DNA of 64,000 bases from a virus. The notes under the pieces were generated by a model, which saw only the letters and a program-made list of their open reading frames with translations, was not told the DNA's origin and ran no database searches. Position numbers and translations under genes: made by a program. Below are positions 45,748-54,769 of this stretch, piece by piece; within the stretch, counting starts at the first letter, position 1, and every line of letters starts with the position of its first letter. The stretch spans positions 22,140-86,139 of the IMG/VR virus record IMGVR_UViG_3300023176_004727; one strand, written 5' to 3'.

Positions 45748-46401
45748 ATGTTATCTGTAATAATTGTTAGTAGAGATAGGCATGATAGCTTTGATAGATG
45801 CCTCACTTCTATAAAGGAATATTTGACAGATGTTGAAATTTGCGTAGGATATGATTCAGATGATGATAATACTAAAAAAATAGCACTATCTCATAATGCA
45901 AATATCTTTGAATTCTCAAGACAAAAGAATAGACATTCAGGATACATAAATCCGATAGCAAAAGAATGTAATGGAGATTTTATACTATCATTAAATGATG
46001 ATGTAGAAGTTGTAGATGCTGGTGATTATCAAAGTCTTTTACTCAAACATAAACACAAGTTATTTTATGGAATATGTAGTGAAAATTGGGCTATTGGAAA
46101 TGCTAAAGCTGACTGGGAAGATCATTTAAAACATAGGTTTGCTTGTTACCCTTTAATAAGTAGAATTCTTTTTAATGCTTTAGGTTTTTATATGCCTTCG
46201 GAAGTATCTGGTCCGGGTGCTGATATAGCTTTTTCAAAAATCATATTCAACTCCAACCTAGCTGAGTATGAAGATGTTCCAATATCTATATTTGACTATG
46301 GAATGTCTTGTAGCCAAGTAGGCCATTATAATAGATATGATAATAGATGTTTGAATCGTGATATAATGAAGATAAATGAATTTATTAATAATATATCTTA
46401 G
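45748..46401 (+). CDS. GT2-like glycosyltransferase
   Basis: A 217-residue protein with MLSVIIVSRDRHDSFDRCLTSI at the N-terminus, GYDSDDDNT near 33 and FILSLNDDVEVVD near 77, the GT2 D-x-D region. Short but complete for the catalytic GT-A core. A 32-base gap separates it from the preceding gene, the first gap in the operon. Confidence 0.78.
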   Translation: MLSVIIVSRDRHDSFDRCLTSIKEYLTDVEICVGYDSDDDNTKKIALSHNANIFEFSRQKNRHSGYINPIAKECNGDFILSLNDDVEVVDAGDYQSLLLKHKHKLFYGICSENWAIGNAKADWEDHLKHRFACYPLISRILFNALGFYMPSEVSGPGADIAFSKIIFNSNLAEYEDVPISIFDYGMSCSQVGHYNRYDNRCLNRDIMKINEFINNIS

Positions 46402-46427
46402 CTCTAATAACAAGCTTGGAGTTTACA

Positions 46428-46928
46428 ATGTCAACAAAAATAATAACAGAAATCAAACACATAGACAATAGAGGTTCTCTTTACACCACATTTGCAGATT
46501 ACGATTATGATATTCAGTTTGTTCAAGATAAAATATCTCAATCTAGATACGGAACAATTCGTGGATTTCATGGAGATGATAAAACCTATAAATTAGTTAC
46601 CTGTATTTACGGAATAATGCAGTTTGTGACTTTTGATATAGAAACAGAAAAAACCACCCGGTATTTACTGGATGCCAATAATAAAGAAGTTGATTCTATT
46701 CTTGTTGAACCCGGACAGTTAAATGCTCATCAATGTCTATCAGATCAATGTATAATGAGCTATAAATGGAGTGAGTATTATACTTCTCCAAAAGATCAAT
46801 GGACTGTAAAATACGATGATCCAACTATAGATGCTGAATGGTGTGATACTAACTATGTGATTTTGTCTCATAGAGATGCTACGGCACGAGACTTTTTGTC
46901 GCAAAAAGAAGAAGGTATATTCTCATGA
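46428..46928 (+). CDS. RmlC-like sugar 3,5-epimerase
   Basis: About 166 residues. ATG 46428 is preferred; a TTG 12 bases earlier lies in the TTGGAG ribosome binding site. HIDNRGSLYTTF, FVQDKISQSRYGTIRGFHGD and KLVTCIYGIMQFVTFD, then ILVEPGQLNAHQCL, follow the RmlC (dTDP-4-dehydrorhamnose 3,5-epimerase) pattern, with the catalytic His in RGFH. It would epimerise a nucleotide-linked 4-keto sugar. No RmlA or RmlB is visible in the window, so the substrate may come from the host. Confidence 0.78.
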   Translation: MSTKIITEIKHIDNRGSLYTTFADYDYDIQFVQDKISQSRYGTIRGFHGDDKTYKLVTCIYGIMQFVTFDIETEKTTRYLLDANNKEVDSILVEPGQLNAHQCLSDQCIMSYKWSEYYTSPKDQWTVKYDDPTIDAEWCDTNYVILSHRDATARDFLSQKEEGIFS

Positions 46929-48400
46929 ATTTATTGATTGTATGTCCCAGCTCAGCCGGGTTGTATCAAGATCTTAAAACTGACTTTGCTGCTAGAGAAC
47001 CAAATATTTGGGCGGGACTTTTAGCCAATGCTGTTAGAAAAGAACATAATGTTCTGATATATGACATGGAGATAACAAGACCTTCTGAGTCTAAATTCAT
47101 TGATGATGTGGATCAAATTGATCCTGATCTTGTATTGTTTGTGGTGACGGGGCAAAACCCCAACGCATCCACTGCTGCTATGGAAGGTGCAACCTATGCC
47201 TCAAATATTATTGCCCACAGAAAGATTGCTTTTGTAGGACCGCACGTAAATTCTCTACCTCTAGAGACTCTTGAGAAGCACCCAGAAATAGACATTGCAT
47301 TTACTAACGAAGGTGTTTATGCTCTTAAGAATCTTTTAAAAACAGATCTGAAAGACATCAGCGGGGTTAATGGAATAGCCTATAGAGATAATGGAGAAAT
47401 AAAACTCAATCCACCAGAAAGAATTGTTCCTCAAGATCTATTAGAGCAAGACCTTCCCGGCGTAGCTTATGACTTAATGCCATGTCTGGACAACTATAGA
47501 ACTAGCACTTGGCATACTAACTTTAAAGGTAATACATCTCCCTTTGCAAGTATTTATACAAGTTTGGGGTGTTTTGCTAAATGTTCGTTTTGTATGATTA
47601 ACTCAATCAATCGAACTTCTAATGACTTTAATTTAGCTTCTGATTCCTTCAATGTATTCAGATACTGGTCTCCAGAATTTACGATAAAGCAACTGGAGTA
47701 TCTAGCGGATAAGGGTGTTAAGCATCTTAAGATTGCCGACGAAATGTTTGTCTATCGTCCCAAGCATTTCATGACTTTATGTGAATTAATCATTGATCGT
47801 GGATTAGATTTTAATATTTGGGCATATAGTAGAGTAGACACAGCAAAACCTAAATATCTTGAGACCCTTAGAAAAGCAGGCGTTCGTCATTTAGCTTTAG
47901 GAATTGAATCTGCCAATCAAACCGTTCGACAAGAAATTGATAAGGGTAGATTCAAAGAGGTCAACATTAGAGAAGTTGTTGATGAAATTGTAAAACATGA
48001 TATTGGTGTGGGAGGTAATTTCATTGTTGGACTGCCAACAGATAATTATGAAACTATGCAACAAACTATGAATCTTGCGTTTGAACTTGATTTAGCTAAT
48101 ATGAACGTGTATTGTTCTACCGCATTACCCGGAAGTCCTCTTTATCTCAATGCTAAGAAAGAGGGTAGATATTTGCCAGAAAAGTATAGCGAGTTTGGAT
48201 TTCTAAGCTATAATCATATACCAGATAGTACTGAATTTCTCACCTCGGCAGAAGTATTAGCGTTTCGAGATTATTTCTTTGACGCATATTTTACGAATCC
48301 GGGTGTGCTGAATAGAATGAGAAATAAATACGGTGAAGAAGCCTGTAAAAATATCCATAGAATGACCAGTATTAAATTACAAAGAAAGATCCTGCAATGA
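46925..48400 (+). CDS. B12-binding radical SAM protein
   Basis: A 491-residue protein. Residues 1-140 form a cobalamin-binding-type Rossmann domain (LLIVCPSSAGLY; IDPDLVLFVVTG; IAFVGPHVNSL). The radical SAM core follows, with the cluster motif GCFAKCSFC (C-x3-C-x2-C) near 217-225, then GVRHLALGIESANQ near 320 and GGNFIVGLP near 365. Enzymes of this class methylate or rearrange unactivated carbons, or act in glycan and lipid metabolism. It overlaps the next gene by 4 bases. Confidence 0.85.
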   Translation: MNLLIVCPSSAGLYQDLKTDFAAREPNIWAGLLANAVRKEHNVLIYDMEITRPSESKFIDDVDQIDPDLVLFVVTGQNPNASTAAMEGATYASNIIAHRKIAFVGPHVNSLPLETLEKHPEIDIAFTNEGVYALKNLLKTDLKDISGVNGIAYRDNGEIKLNPPERIVPQDLLEQDLPGVAYDLMPCLDNYRTSTWHTNFKGNTSPFASIYTSLGCFAKCSFCMINSINRTSNDFNLASDSFNVFRYWSPEFTIKQLEYLADKGVKHLKIADEMFVYRPKHFMTLCELIIDRGLDFNIWAYSRVDTAKPKYLETLRKAGVRHLALGIESANQTVRQEIDKGRFKEVNIREVVDEIVKHDIGVGGNFIVGLPTDNYETMQQTMNLAFELDLANMNVYCSTALPGSPLYLNAKKEGRYLPEKYSEFGFLSYNHIPDSTEFLTSAEVLAFRDYFFDAYFTNPGVLNRMRNKYGEEACKNIHRMTSIKLQRKILQ

Positions 48401-48927
48401 GTAACACAACTAAAAAAGCATTAATTTTAACGTTTGAAAAATTTCAAGATCATGAAGTCATATATCCATTTTATGCTTTACAGGAGCATGGGTATCATGT
48501 AGAAGTTTGTGCTAATGGGACAAAGGAAAGAATATTCGGTATTTTGGGTGCTCATGTAGTTTCAGACTATACTACAAGTGATTTGCTTGTTTCTGATGTA
48601 GAATCTTATGATTTGCTTTGTATTCCCGGAGGTGTCAAAGCACTTGAGAAGTTACGTCTTGAGCCTAATGCTGTAAATTTCGTTAAGAGGTGGTTTGAGC
48701 TTGACAAACCTACGATGTGTATTTGTAATGGAGGTCAGCTTTTAATAACAGCAGATGTTCTTCGTGATAGAAAATGCTCAGGATATTACTCAATTGAGCC
48801 AGACATTCGTAATGCTGGTGCTGAGTATTCAAGGGGTGTTGTTGAAGACGGTAATCTTGTGTCATGTGCCCACTATGATGATATGGGTGAATGGATGCGA
48901 GTAGCAATGGAAAAATTCAATGGTTGA
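48397..48927 (+). CDS. DJ-1/PfpI family protein
   Basis: A 176-residue protein with ALILTFEKFQDHEVIYP at the start (acidic residue at the expected place), LLCIPGGVKALEKL near 68, and MCICNGGQLLI near 107, the nucleophile elbow with Cys. Family members act as glyoxalases, deglycases, chaperones or amidases. Its place in a sugar operon suggests a role with a reactive carbonyl sugar intermediate, which is inference. Confidence 0.8.
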   Translation: MSNTTKKALILTFEKFQDHEVIYPFYALQEHGYHVEVCANGTKERIFGILGAHVVSDYTTSDLLVSDVESYDLLCIPGGVKALEKLRLEPNAVNFVKRWFELDKPTMCICNGGQLLITADVLRDRKCSGYYSIEPDIRNAGAEYSRGVVEDGNLVSCAHYDDMGEWMRVAMEKFNG

Positions 48928-49519
48928 ATCTGTAAAAAAACCTTGGGGTTATGAGTATCTTTTGTATAAGAATGACGATGTCGCTATATGGCACTTGTTT
49001 ATTAATTCTTATCAAAACACATCTCTGCATAGCCATCCGAATAAGAAGACTGGTCTTGTTGTTTTAGACGGTGCTGCCAAGGTTTCTTTTCTTGGTAGTG
49101 ATCACAAGTTGTTTCATGGTGAAAAAATCATGATTCGTCATGGTGTGTTTCATCAGACAAAGTCAATGACCCCTCACTTACTACAACTTCTTGAAATAGA
49201 AACTCCAGTAGACAAAGAAGATATTGTGAGACTAGAGGATTCTTATGGCAGGGCGGGATCTATTAAAATGGGAGAGGAAGGTGTGGATGTAACACCTCTG
49301 GATATGAAAGGTGATTTTGTAGGCGTGTCTTATGTCTGGTTTGCGGAACTAAATAAAAAACTGGACTTTGATAACTTCATGATAACAAATGGATCTATCT
49401 CTTATGAAGGTAATAGTGTCGCTGGACCCGGAGATATTATTAGCTATGATAACATGAAGCGGTTGCTTGAAAAATTCGAAATCTCTGAGAAAATAGAGGG
49501 GTTGGCTATAACATGCTAA
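48920..49519 (+). CDS. Cupin-domain sugar-pathway protein
   Basis: A 199-residue protein. KKPWGYEYLLYKNDD and NTSLHSHPNKKTGLVVLDG (about residues 33-51) form cupin motif 1 with HSH ligands, and IRHGVFHQTKS near 75 forms motif 2. The C-terminal half appears to hold a second, degenerate cupin (VAGPGDIISYD). It resembles mannose-6-phosphate isomerase-type cupins and may isomerise a sugar phosphate. It overlaps the next gene by 7 bases. Confidence 0.72.
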   Translation: MVESVKKPWGYEYLLYKNDDVAIWHLFINSYQNTSLHSHPNKKTGLVVLDGAAKVSFLGSDHKLFHGEKIMIRHGVFHQTKSMTPHLLQLLEIETPVDKEDIVRLEDSYGRAGSIKMGEEGVDVTPLDMKGDFVGVSYVWFAELNKKLDFDNFMITNGSISYEGNSVAGPGDIISYDNMKRLLEKFEISEKIEGLAITC

Positions 49520-50307
49520 ATGAAATCATGAACAAGGCGAAAATGTGTAGAGCATTTGAGGTTGTCACATTTAGTCAAATACAAGCTGGCAATATTAAAA
49601 TCCCTGTCTACTTATCCGCTGGTCAAGAAATGATCCCGGCGACTATTAGTACATATTTTCAAGATCGAGGAATTACACCCGCTATCTTTGGTCAACATAG
49701 AGGTCATTCTACTTATTTGTCATTTGGTGGAGATCCTACACAGCTTATTGATGAACTTCTTGGTTTGGAAACTGGATGTGCGAAAGGTATGGGAGGTTCC
49801 GCATCTATACATAGTCCAGAAATTAAGATGTTTGGTCACGATGGGTTGATGGGAAGCAATGTTCCTATTGGAGTTGGGTATTGTTATGCCACCAACGAAC
49901 CCACAGTTGTATTCGTAGGGGATGCCGCAGGCGAGGAAGACTATGCTCTAGCCGCATACGGGTGGGCAGCAACAAAAAATCTTCCAATTCTGTTTGTGGT
50001 TGAGGACAACAACCTTTCCATTTTAACAGAAAAGAAAATCAGAAGATCTTGGGATATTTGTAATGTCTCTCAAGCAATGAACGTTGAATCTTATAATATA
50101 ACTGACAATCCTACAGACATACTTAATTGCCTCGGTGGATGGGACTTTTCTGCTCCAAAATTACTTAATATCAATACCGTCAGAATGTTTTGGCACGCAG
50201 GTGCTGGAACAGATGGTGAAACAAGAGATTTATTAAAGCATGAAGATTTATCGGAAGACATTGAAAGGTTTGAAAAACTATGGCAATCACGCTTAGAGAC
50301 ACTATAA
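49513..50307 (+). CDS. TPP-dependent E1-alpha-like subunit
   Basis: A 264-residue protein, shorter than PDH E1-alpha (over 320). Features in order: FGQHRGHSTYLSFGGDP near 55, AKGMGGSASIHSPE near 90, MGSNVPIGVGY near 115, and the TPP-Mg site GDAAGEEDYALAAYGWAATKNLPILFVVEDNN split as GDAAGEEDYALAAY and FVVEDNN (about 138-170). The usual GDG is GDA here. It overlaps the E1-beta gene by 28 bases. Without E2/E3 genes it likely makes an acyl or two-carbon transfer in sugar synthesis. Confidence 0.82.
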   Translation: MLNEIMNKAKMCRAFEVVTFSQIQAGNIKIPVYLSAGQEMIPATISTYFQDRGITPAIFGQHRGHSTYLSFGGDPTQLIDELLGLETGCAKGMGGSASIHSPEIKMFGHDGLMGSNVPIGVGYCYATNEPTVVFVGDAAGEEDYALAAYGWAATKNLPILFVVEDNNLSILTEKKIRRSWDICNVSQAMNVESYNITDNPTDILNCLGGWDFSAPKLLNINTVRMFWHAGAGTDGETRDLLKHEDLSEDIERFEKLWQSRLETL

Positions 50308-51188
50308 AAAATACCGTAGCTAATCATCTAGACGGTGGAGGTTTGGCTTTTGGTCAGTGTCTAACCGCCGTTGGGTGGGTTGGTGGAACCCTACCTGAAA
50401 TGTATGAAGAAGATGGTATGGTTGAACTTTCTATGGCTGATGTAGCAGGAGGTGCAATTGTTACAGGTGCTGGTCTATCAGGAAGAAGACCTATGTATAT
50501 CATAAGATATCAAGGTTTTAACTGGTATAATTGCGTTAGTATATTAAACTATGCCTGTAAAAGTAAGGACATGTGGAATATTCCGTGCCCAATTTTTGTG
50601 AGGAGTATTGCTATGGAGGGGGCAATTGGTCCAGTAGCTGGTAGCTCCCATCATTCTCTTTATCATAGAATGCCCGGTGTTAAAATCTACTCGCCAATGA
50701 CTCCCGGAGAATACGAGCAATGTTATCAGGATTTCATGAAAGATGACGATGTTTTTTATGTTTCTGAACATCGAGGGGCATATAATAATACAGAGGAACT
50801 TGAAGATGTAGACTTTTATGAACCTGACTTTGTATTGTTTCCTATTTCTATTTGCCGATTTGCAGCAATGGAAGCTTCTAGGGAATTATTCAAAGAAGGT
50901 ATTAAGGTTGCTGTTTATCATCAAAAAGTTTTAAAGCCATTTGATGTAAATAAGAATTGGGCGAGAGCACTTGATATTGCTGGTCGCGGACTTGTTCTCG
51001 ATGATGATTTTCCAGATGGAATAGCTTCAACACTTGCTCAAAAACTAATGCTAGAATCATCAGCTAAGGTATCAACTATGGGTCTGGAAGAAAGATCTTC
51101 AGGATTTGCAAAGCACTTAGACAATCTTCCTCCATCAAAAGAAAAAATTATAAGGTTTATTAAAAATGAAAAGAATAGAATTCGGTGA
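50280..51188 (+). CDS. TPP-dependent E1-beta-like subunit
   Basis: A 302-residue protein with the transketolase pyrimidine-binding domain (MADVAGGAIVTGAGLSGRRPMYII near 50-72, written here in part) and HHSLYHRMPGVKIYSPMTPGE near 120, the active-site His region of E1-beta. The C-terminal domain with VAVYHQKVLKPFD and GLVLDDDFPDG follows. It forms a heterotetramer with the overlapping E1-alpha subunit in known systems. Next to a DegT-family enzyme, this resembles pairs that attach two-carbon branches to deoxy sugars in some antibiotic pathways. Confidence 0.82.
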   Translation: MAITLRDTIKNTVANHLDGGGLAFGQCLTAVGWVGGTLPEMYEEDGMVELSMADVAGGAIVTGAGLSGRRPMYIIRYQGFNWYNCVSILNYACKSKDMWNIPCPIFVRSIAMEGAIGPVAGSSHHSLYHRMPGVKIYSPMTPGEYEQCYQDFMKDDDVFYVSEHRGAYNNTEELEDVDFYEPDFVLFPISICRFAAMEASRELFKEGIKVAVYHQKVLKPFDVNKNWARALDIAGRGLVLDDDFPDGIASTLAQKLMLESSAKVSTMGLEERSSGFAKHLDNLPPSKEKIIRFIKNEKNRIR

Positions 51189-52299
51189 ATTGAGAATTAA
51201 CAATTCGGCAAAAAAGCATGTTCAAGATTGTTTAGATACTAATTGGGCCTCGATGGGTCCAAAAACTAAACTACTTGAAGAAAAATTTGCTGAATTGATG
51301 GGAACAAAATACGCAGTAGCAACAAGTAGCGGCACTTCGTCAATAGCTGCAATGACTATGGCATTGCCCGAAATATGTAATCGTCCTGTTATTAGGAATA
51401 AAAGCAAAGTAATATGTCCAGCTTTAGCCTTTATAGCCAATACTACAGGTATTGTGTCTGGTGGATTGATTCCTAAATGGGTGGACATCAAGCCGGAAAC
51501 TTTAAATATAAATGAGGAATTAATTGAGGATGCTGTTGATGATGATGTCGTTGCGATCTATGCTGTAGGCACTATGGGTAGGCCATCTGAGATGGATGCG
51601 ATTAGAACTATTGCTAAAAAATATGACTTAGTATTGTTTGAAGACGCATGTGAGAACTATGGTAGTAAAATAAATGGAGAGTTTAGCCATAAGTATGCTA
51701 TAGGAGGTTGTTCTTCATTTTTTCAGGCTCATCTTGTTCAGGCCGGTGAAGGTTCTTGTATTTATACAGATGATGAAAATCTTCGTGATCTGCTCATTAG
51801 TATTAGATCTCACGGCAGACATCCTAATTCAGCGTATTTTGACCATATAAGATTTGGGAGTAATTTTAAAACAACTGACCTTTGTGCATCTTTAGCTCTT
51901 GGTGCTATTGAGGAATTTCAACAAAATATTTCCGAAAGAAAAGCGATATGGACTGAACTTGTAAAGTTTTCTGAACAATATGCAGATTTAGCTTGGTTTA
52001 GTAGTCAGCCTGATTATATGGAAGTTATGCCTCATGGTTTTAGCATTACAGTAAAGCCAGATTCTAAAAAATCATGTAGAGAACTAGAAAAACTGATGAC
52101 CTCTAATAACATTCACTGGAAAAGAAATTTTGGTTTTTGTGGCAGTCATGCATCATTAAAAGACGTTTTATCCGAACCACAGGGATATAATAATGCTGTG
52201 TGGTGTGGGAACAATGGACTGCATATTGGTACTCATAGATATATGAATGAAGAAAACATTCAAAGAATTTGTAGAGTTATGAAGGAATTTTTTGAATGA
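51166..52299 (+). CDS. DegT/DnrJ/EryC1 fold enzyme with Lys-to-His change, sugar 3-dehydratase-like
   Basis: A 377-residue aspartate-aminotransferase-fold protein. VATSSGTSSIAAMTMAL near 50 binds PLP phosphate, VLFEDACENYGSKING near 165 holds the pyridine-N Asp. The residue that should be the Schiff-base Lys is His in SSFFQAHLVQAGEG (about 185-198). That change is the hallmark of PMP-dependent 3-deoxygenases such as ColD and the E1 enzyme of 3,6-dideoxyhexose synthesis, so this is more likely a dehydratase than an aminotransferase. It overlaps E1-beta by 23 bases. Confidence 0.85.
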   Translation: MKRIEFGELRINNSAKKHVQDCLDTNWASMGPKTKLLEEKFAELMGTKYAVATSSGTSSIAAMTMALPEICNRPVIRNKSKVICPALAFIANTTGIVSGGLIPKWVDIKPETLNINEELIEDAVDDDVVAIYAVGTMGRPSEMDAIRTIAKKYDLVLFEDACENYGSKINGEFSHKYAIGGCSSFFQAHLVQAGEGSCIYTDDENLRDLLISIRSHGRHPNSAYFDHIRFGSNFKTTDLCASLALGAIEEFQQNISERKAIWTELVKFSEQYADLAWFSSQPDYMEVMPHGFSITVKPDSKKSCRELEKLMTSNNIHWKRNFGFCGSHASLKDVLSEPQGYNNAVWCGNNGLHIGTHRYMNEENIQRICRVMKEFFE

Positions 52300-52811
52300 A
52301 ATTTTTTTTAATAGCGAGTGAACTTGAGCTACCAAATTGTCCGTCTATAGTCGAAGACAGTGTTATTTTTACAGGAATTGGCAAAACGAACGCCGCTATG
52401 TGGGCTACTAAACTATGCACTCAATGGGGTAATAATCTTGATTTGATTGTTAATGTAGGAACCGCTGGAAGTTTTAATGAGGCTTATTCTGGAATGCATA
52501 AGTGCGGTACTTTTGTAAATCTAGATGGAGATGATTCATTTAATAATGAAAGATATGTCTTTAATAAAGATGGTTTAACTATTGGTTCATCTGATTCTTT
52601 TGTTGATAATGAAAATCTATATTTAGATAAACCCGATCTCGTAGATATGGAGAGTTTTGCTATTGCTCATGTCTGTCATAATTTTGGTGTTAATTTTGTT
52701 TGTCATAAATATATTACAGATTATATTGGCTCCAATTCTGTCAATCAATGGCTTGAGTCTGTGAAAAAAGCAGAATGTGAAATATTTAAAATTATCTATT
52801 CTTATATCTAA
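52296..52811 (+). CDS. Nucleoside phosphorylase/nucleosidase-like protein
   Basis: A 171-residue protein, short for the family (about 230). GIGKTNAAMW near residue 28, VNVGTAGSFN near 50 and VDMESFAIAHVC near 112 followed by KYITD match the MTA/SAH nucleosidase fold. It may remove 5'-deoxyadenosine or S-adenosylhomocysteine made by the radical SAM and methyltransferase enzymes of the same operon. The N-terminal strand order is trimmed, so activity is uncertain. Confidence 0.72.
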   Translation: MKFFLIASELELPNCPSIVEDSVIFTGIGKTNAAMWATKLCTQWGNNLDLIVNVGTAGSFNEAYSGMHKCGTFVNLDGDDSFNNERYVFNKDGLTIGSSDSFVDNENLYLDKPDLVDMESFAIAHVCHNFGVNFVCHKYITDYIGSNSVNQWLESVKKAECEIFKIIYSYI

Positions 52812-52841
52812 TTTTTTTACATGCAATAATAGAGAACTAAT

Positions 52842-53798
52842 ATGAAAATAGTTATTACTGGTGCCGCTGGATATATTGGAAGTAAATTATTCGATTTTTT
52901 AGTAAAACGCGGTCACAATGTTATAGGTTTTGATAATCTTTTTTATGATCAGGGGACGCTTGTTAGTAAAGTGGCGTGCAATTCTATTGGTGTATCAAAA
53001 TTTTTTGTTGAAGACGTTACCAGTTGGTCTGAAAATTTAAAAGATGCTATAAAAAATGCAGATATTATTATTCCACTTGCCGCACTGGTTGGTGCTCCGC
53101 TATGTGACAAATATCCAGAGCTAACATATAAAATCAACTTTGAATGGTTTTCTAAACTATTGCCGTATCTTAAAGATCAACATATAATTTATCCAAATAC
53201 AAACTCTGGTTATGGCTCAACCGGCGAAGAAATTTGTACAGAAGAAACTCCATCTAATCCCTTATCACTTTACGCAAAAACAAAACAAGATTCTGAAAAT
53301 TTATTGATGACTTATGAAAAGTCTACCTGTTTTCGTTTAGCTACAGTATTTGGATGGTCTTATCGCCCCAGAACGGATCTTCTTGTTAATAATTTAACTA
53401 AAACAGCATTAGAAACTGGAAGAATATTCTTGTTTGATGGTCACTTCAGGAGAAACTATATTCATGTAGATGACATAGTTTCAGCTTTTAACTTTATTAT
53501 TGATAAAATAACATATAAAAAGAGTGAAGACATACATGGAGTTTTTAATTTAGGAAATGATTCTTTAAATACAACTAAAGAAAATTTAGTTAAGGAAATA
53601 TGTTCAATTGTTGGCTCAGATTTTGTAACTCAAGATAATCGTACCGATCCAGATAAAAGAGATTATTTAGTTAGTAGCCAAAAGCTGTACTCTTTAGGAT
53701 GGAAACCATCAGTTAGTTTGAGGTTTGGCGTTAATCAAATGGTCAACTTTTATAGATTAATGTCAAAGTCTGACGAACTTCGTTGTAGAAATTATTGA
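52842..53798 (+). CDS. NAD-dependent sugar epimerase/dehydratase (extended SDR)
   Basis: A 318-residue protein with the Rossmann GAAGYIG motif (residues 7-13), LAALVGAPLCDKYPEL near 80, NSGYGSTGE near 120 and the YAKTK (Y-x3-K) catalytic pair near 145. RRNYIHVDDIVSAF near 200 is the C-terminal substrate domain. It acts on a nucleotide-activated sugar in the operon pathway, for example forming a 4-keto or 4-epimer product. A 30-base gap precedes it. Confidence 0.88.
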   Translation: MKIVITGAAGYIGSKLFDFLVKRGHNVIGFDNLFYDQGTLVSKVACNSIGVSKFFVEDVTSWSENLKDAIKNADIIIPLAALVGAPLCDKYPELTYKINFEWFSKLLPYLKDQHIIYPNTNSGYGSTGEEICTEETPSNPLSLYAKTKQDSENLLMTYEKSTCFRLATVFGWSYRPRTDLLVNNLTKTALETGRIFLFDGHFRRNYIHVDDIVSAFNFIIDKITYKKSEDIHGVFNLGNDSLNTTKENLVKEICSIVGSDFVTQDNRTDPDKRDYLVSSQKLYSLGWKPSVSLRFGVNQMVNFYRLMSKSDELRCRNY

Positions 53799-53800
53799 TT

Positions 53801-54769
53801 ATGATTATCAGTAGAACGCCTTTTAGAATATCTTTATTTGGAGGATCTACCGATTATGAATCGTATTTCTCTAAGCACGAATCCTTATTAATCGGATTCG
53901 CTATTAATAAATACTGCTACCTTTCTGTAAGAAAAACTCCATCCATATTTGATTACAAAAGTAAATTATCATATTCAAAAACTGAAATTGTAAATAATAA
54001 TTCAAAAATCAACCATGACGGAGTTAGGGGCTGTCTAGACTTTTTATCTATCAGATATGGCATAGAGCTATCTCATAATGCGGATCTTCCGGCTCAAACT
54101 GGAACTGGATCTTCGTCTGCATTTGTTGTTGGCTTATTAAACTGCTTGCATAGACTGAGTAATAAATATGTCACTAAAAAAGAACTATCCCAACAAGCAA
54201 TAAATGTTGAACGGAATATACTGATGGAGACTGGAGGTATTCAGGATCAAATTTGGTCTGCATATGGAGGTATTAACTCAATATCTATTGAAAAAAATGG
54301 CTTTTTTCATGTCAAGCCATTGCCTATCTGTGAGCATTTTTTGAAAAATTTCTTAGAAAGATCAATCCTAATTTATACGGGCAGCACAAGGCATTCTTTT
54401 AAAATTGCTAAATCTTACAATATTAATTCTTCCCAAGAGCATAAGCACAAGATTAAAGAATTATCACATTTGGCTTATGAACAATTTCAAGAGGCTAACA
54501 TTGAAAATATTGCATCGCTCCTCGACAAATCTTGGAACTATAAAAAACAGATATCTAACTTAATAAGTAATGACCGCATAAACAATTTTTATTCACAGTT
54601 ATCGGAAGATGGTATGATTGGCGGAAAATTATTAGGATCTGGCGGTGCAGGTTTCATATTTGGCATATTATCTGATAAAGTGAATAAGAAAGAGTTTAGG
54701 AGAAAATATAAACAAAATTACGTGGATTTTAACATTGACTTTGAAGGATCTAAAATTATAAATGAGTAA
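53801..54769 (+). CDS. GHMP sugar kinase, HddA-like
   Basis: About 322 residues. ATG 53801 (MIISRTPFRISLFGGSTDY) is preferred over a TTG six bases upstream. RTPFRISLFGGSTDY is the substrate region of heptose kinases, and LPAQTGTGSSSAFVVGLLN near 100 is the ATP-binding GHMP loop. LLGSGGAGFIFGI near 285 is motif 3. The family phosphorylates the anomeric carbon of heptose 7-phosphate and related sugars, giving a sugar-1-phosphate. Confidence 0.86.
   Translation: MIISRTPFRISLFGGSTDYESYFSKHESLLIGFAINKYCYLSVRKTPSIFDYKSKLSYSKTEIVNNNSKINHDGVRGCLDFLSIRYGIELSHNADLPAQTGTGSSSAFVVGLLNCLHRLSNKYVTKKELSQQAINVERNILMETGGIQDQIWSAYGGINSISIEKNGFFHVKPLPICEHFLKNFLERSILIYTGSTRHSFKIAKSYNINSSQEHKHKIKELSHLAYEQFQEANIENIASLLDKSWNYKKQISNLISNDRINNFYSQLSEDGMIGGKLLGSGGAGFIFGILSDKVNKKEFRRKYKQNYVDFNIDFEGSKIINE

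Noticed and set aside
49513-51188. Pyruvate dehydrogenase proper
   Set aside because: No E2 or E3 genes accompany the pair, the alpha subunit is short, and the neighbours are sugar-nucleotide enzymes.
51166-52299. Ordinary sugar aminotransferase
   Set aside because: The cofactor-binding lysine is replaced by histidine, which points to a dehydratase-type reaction.
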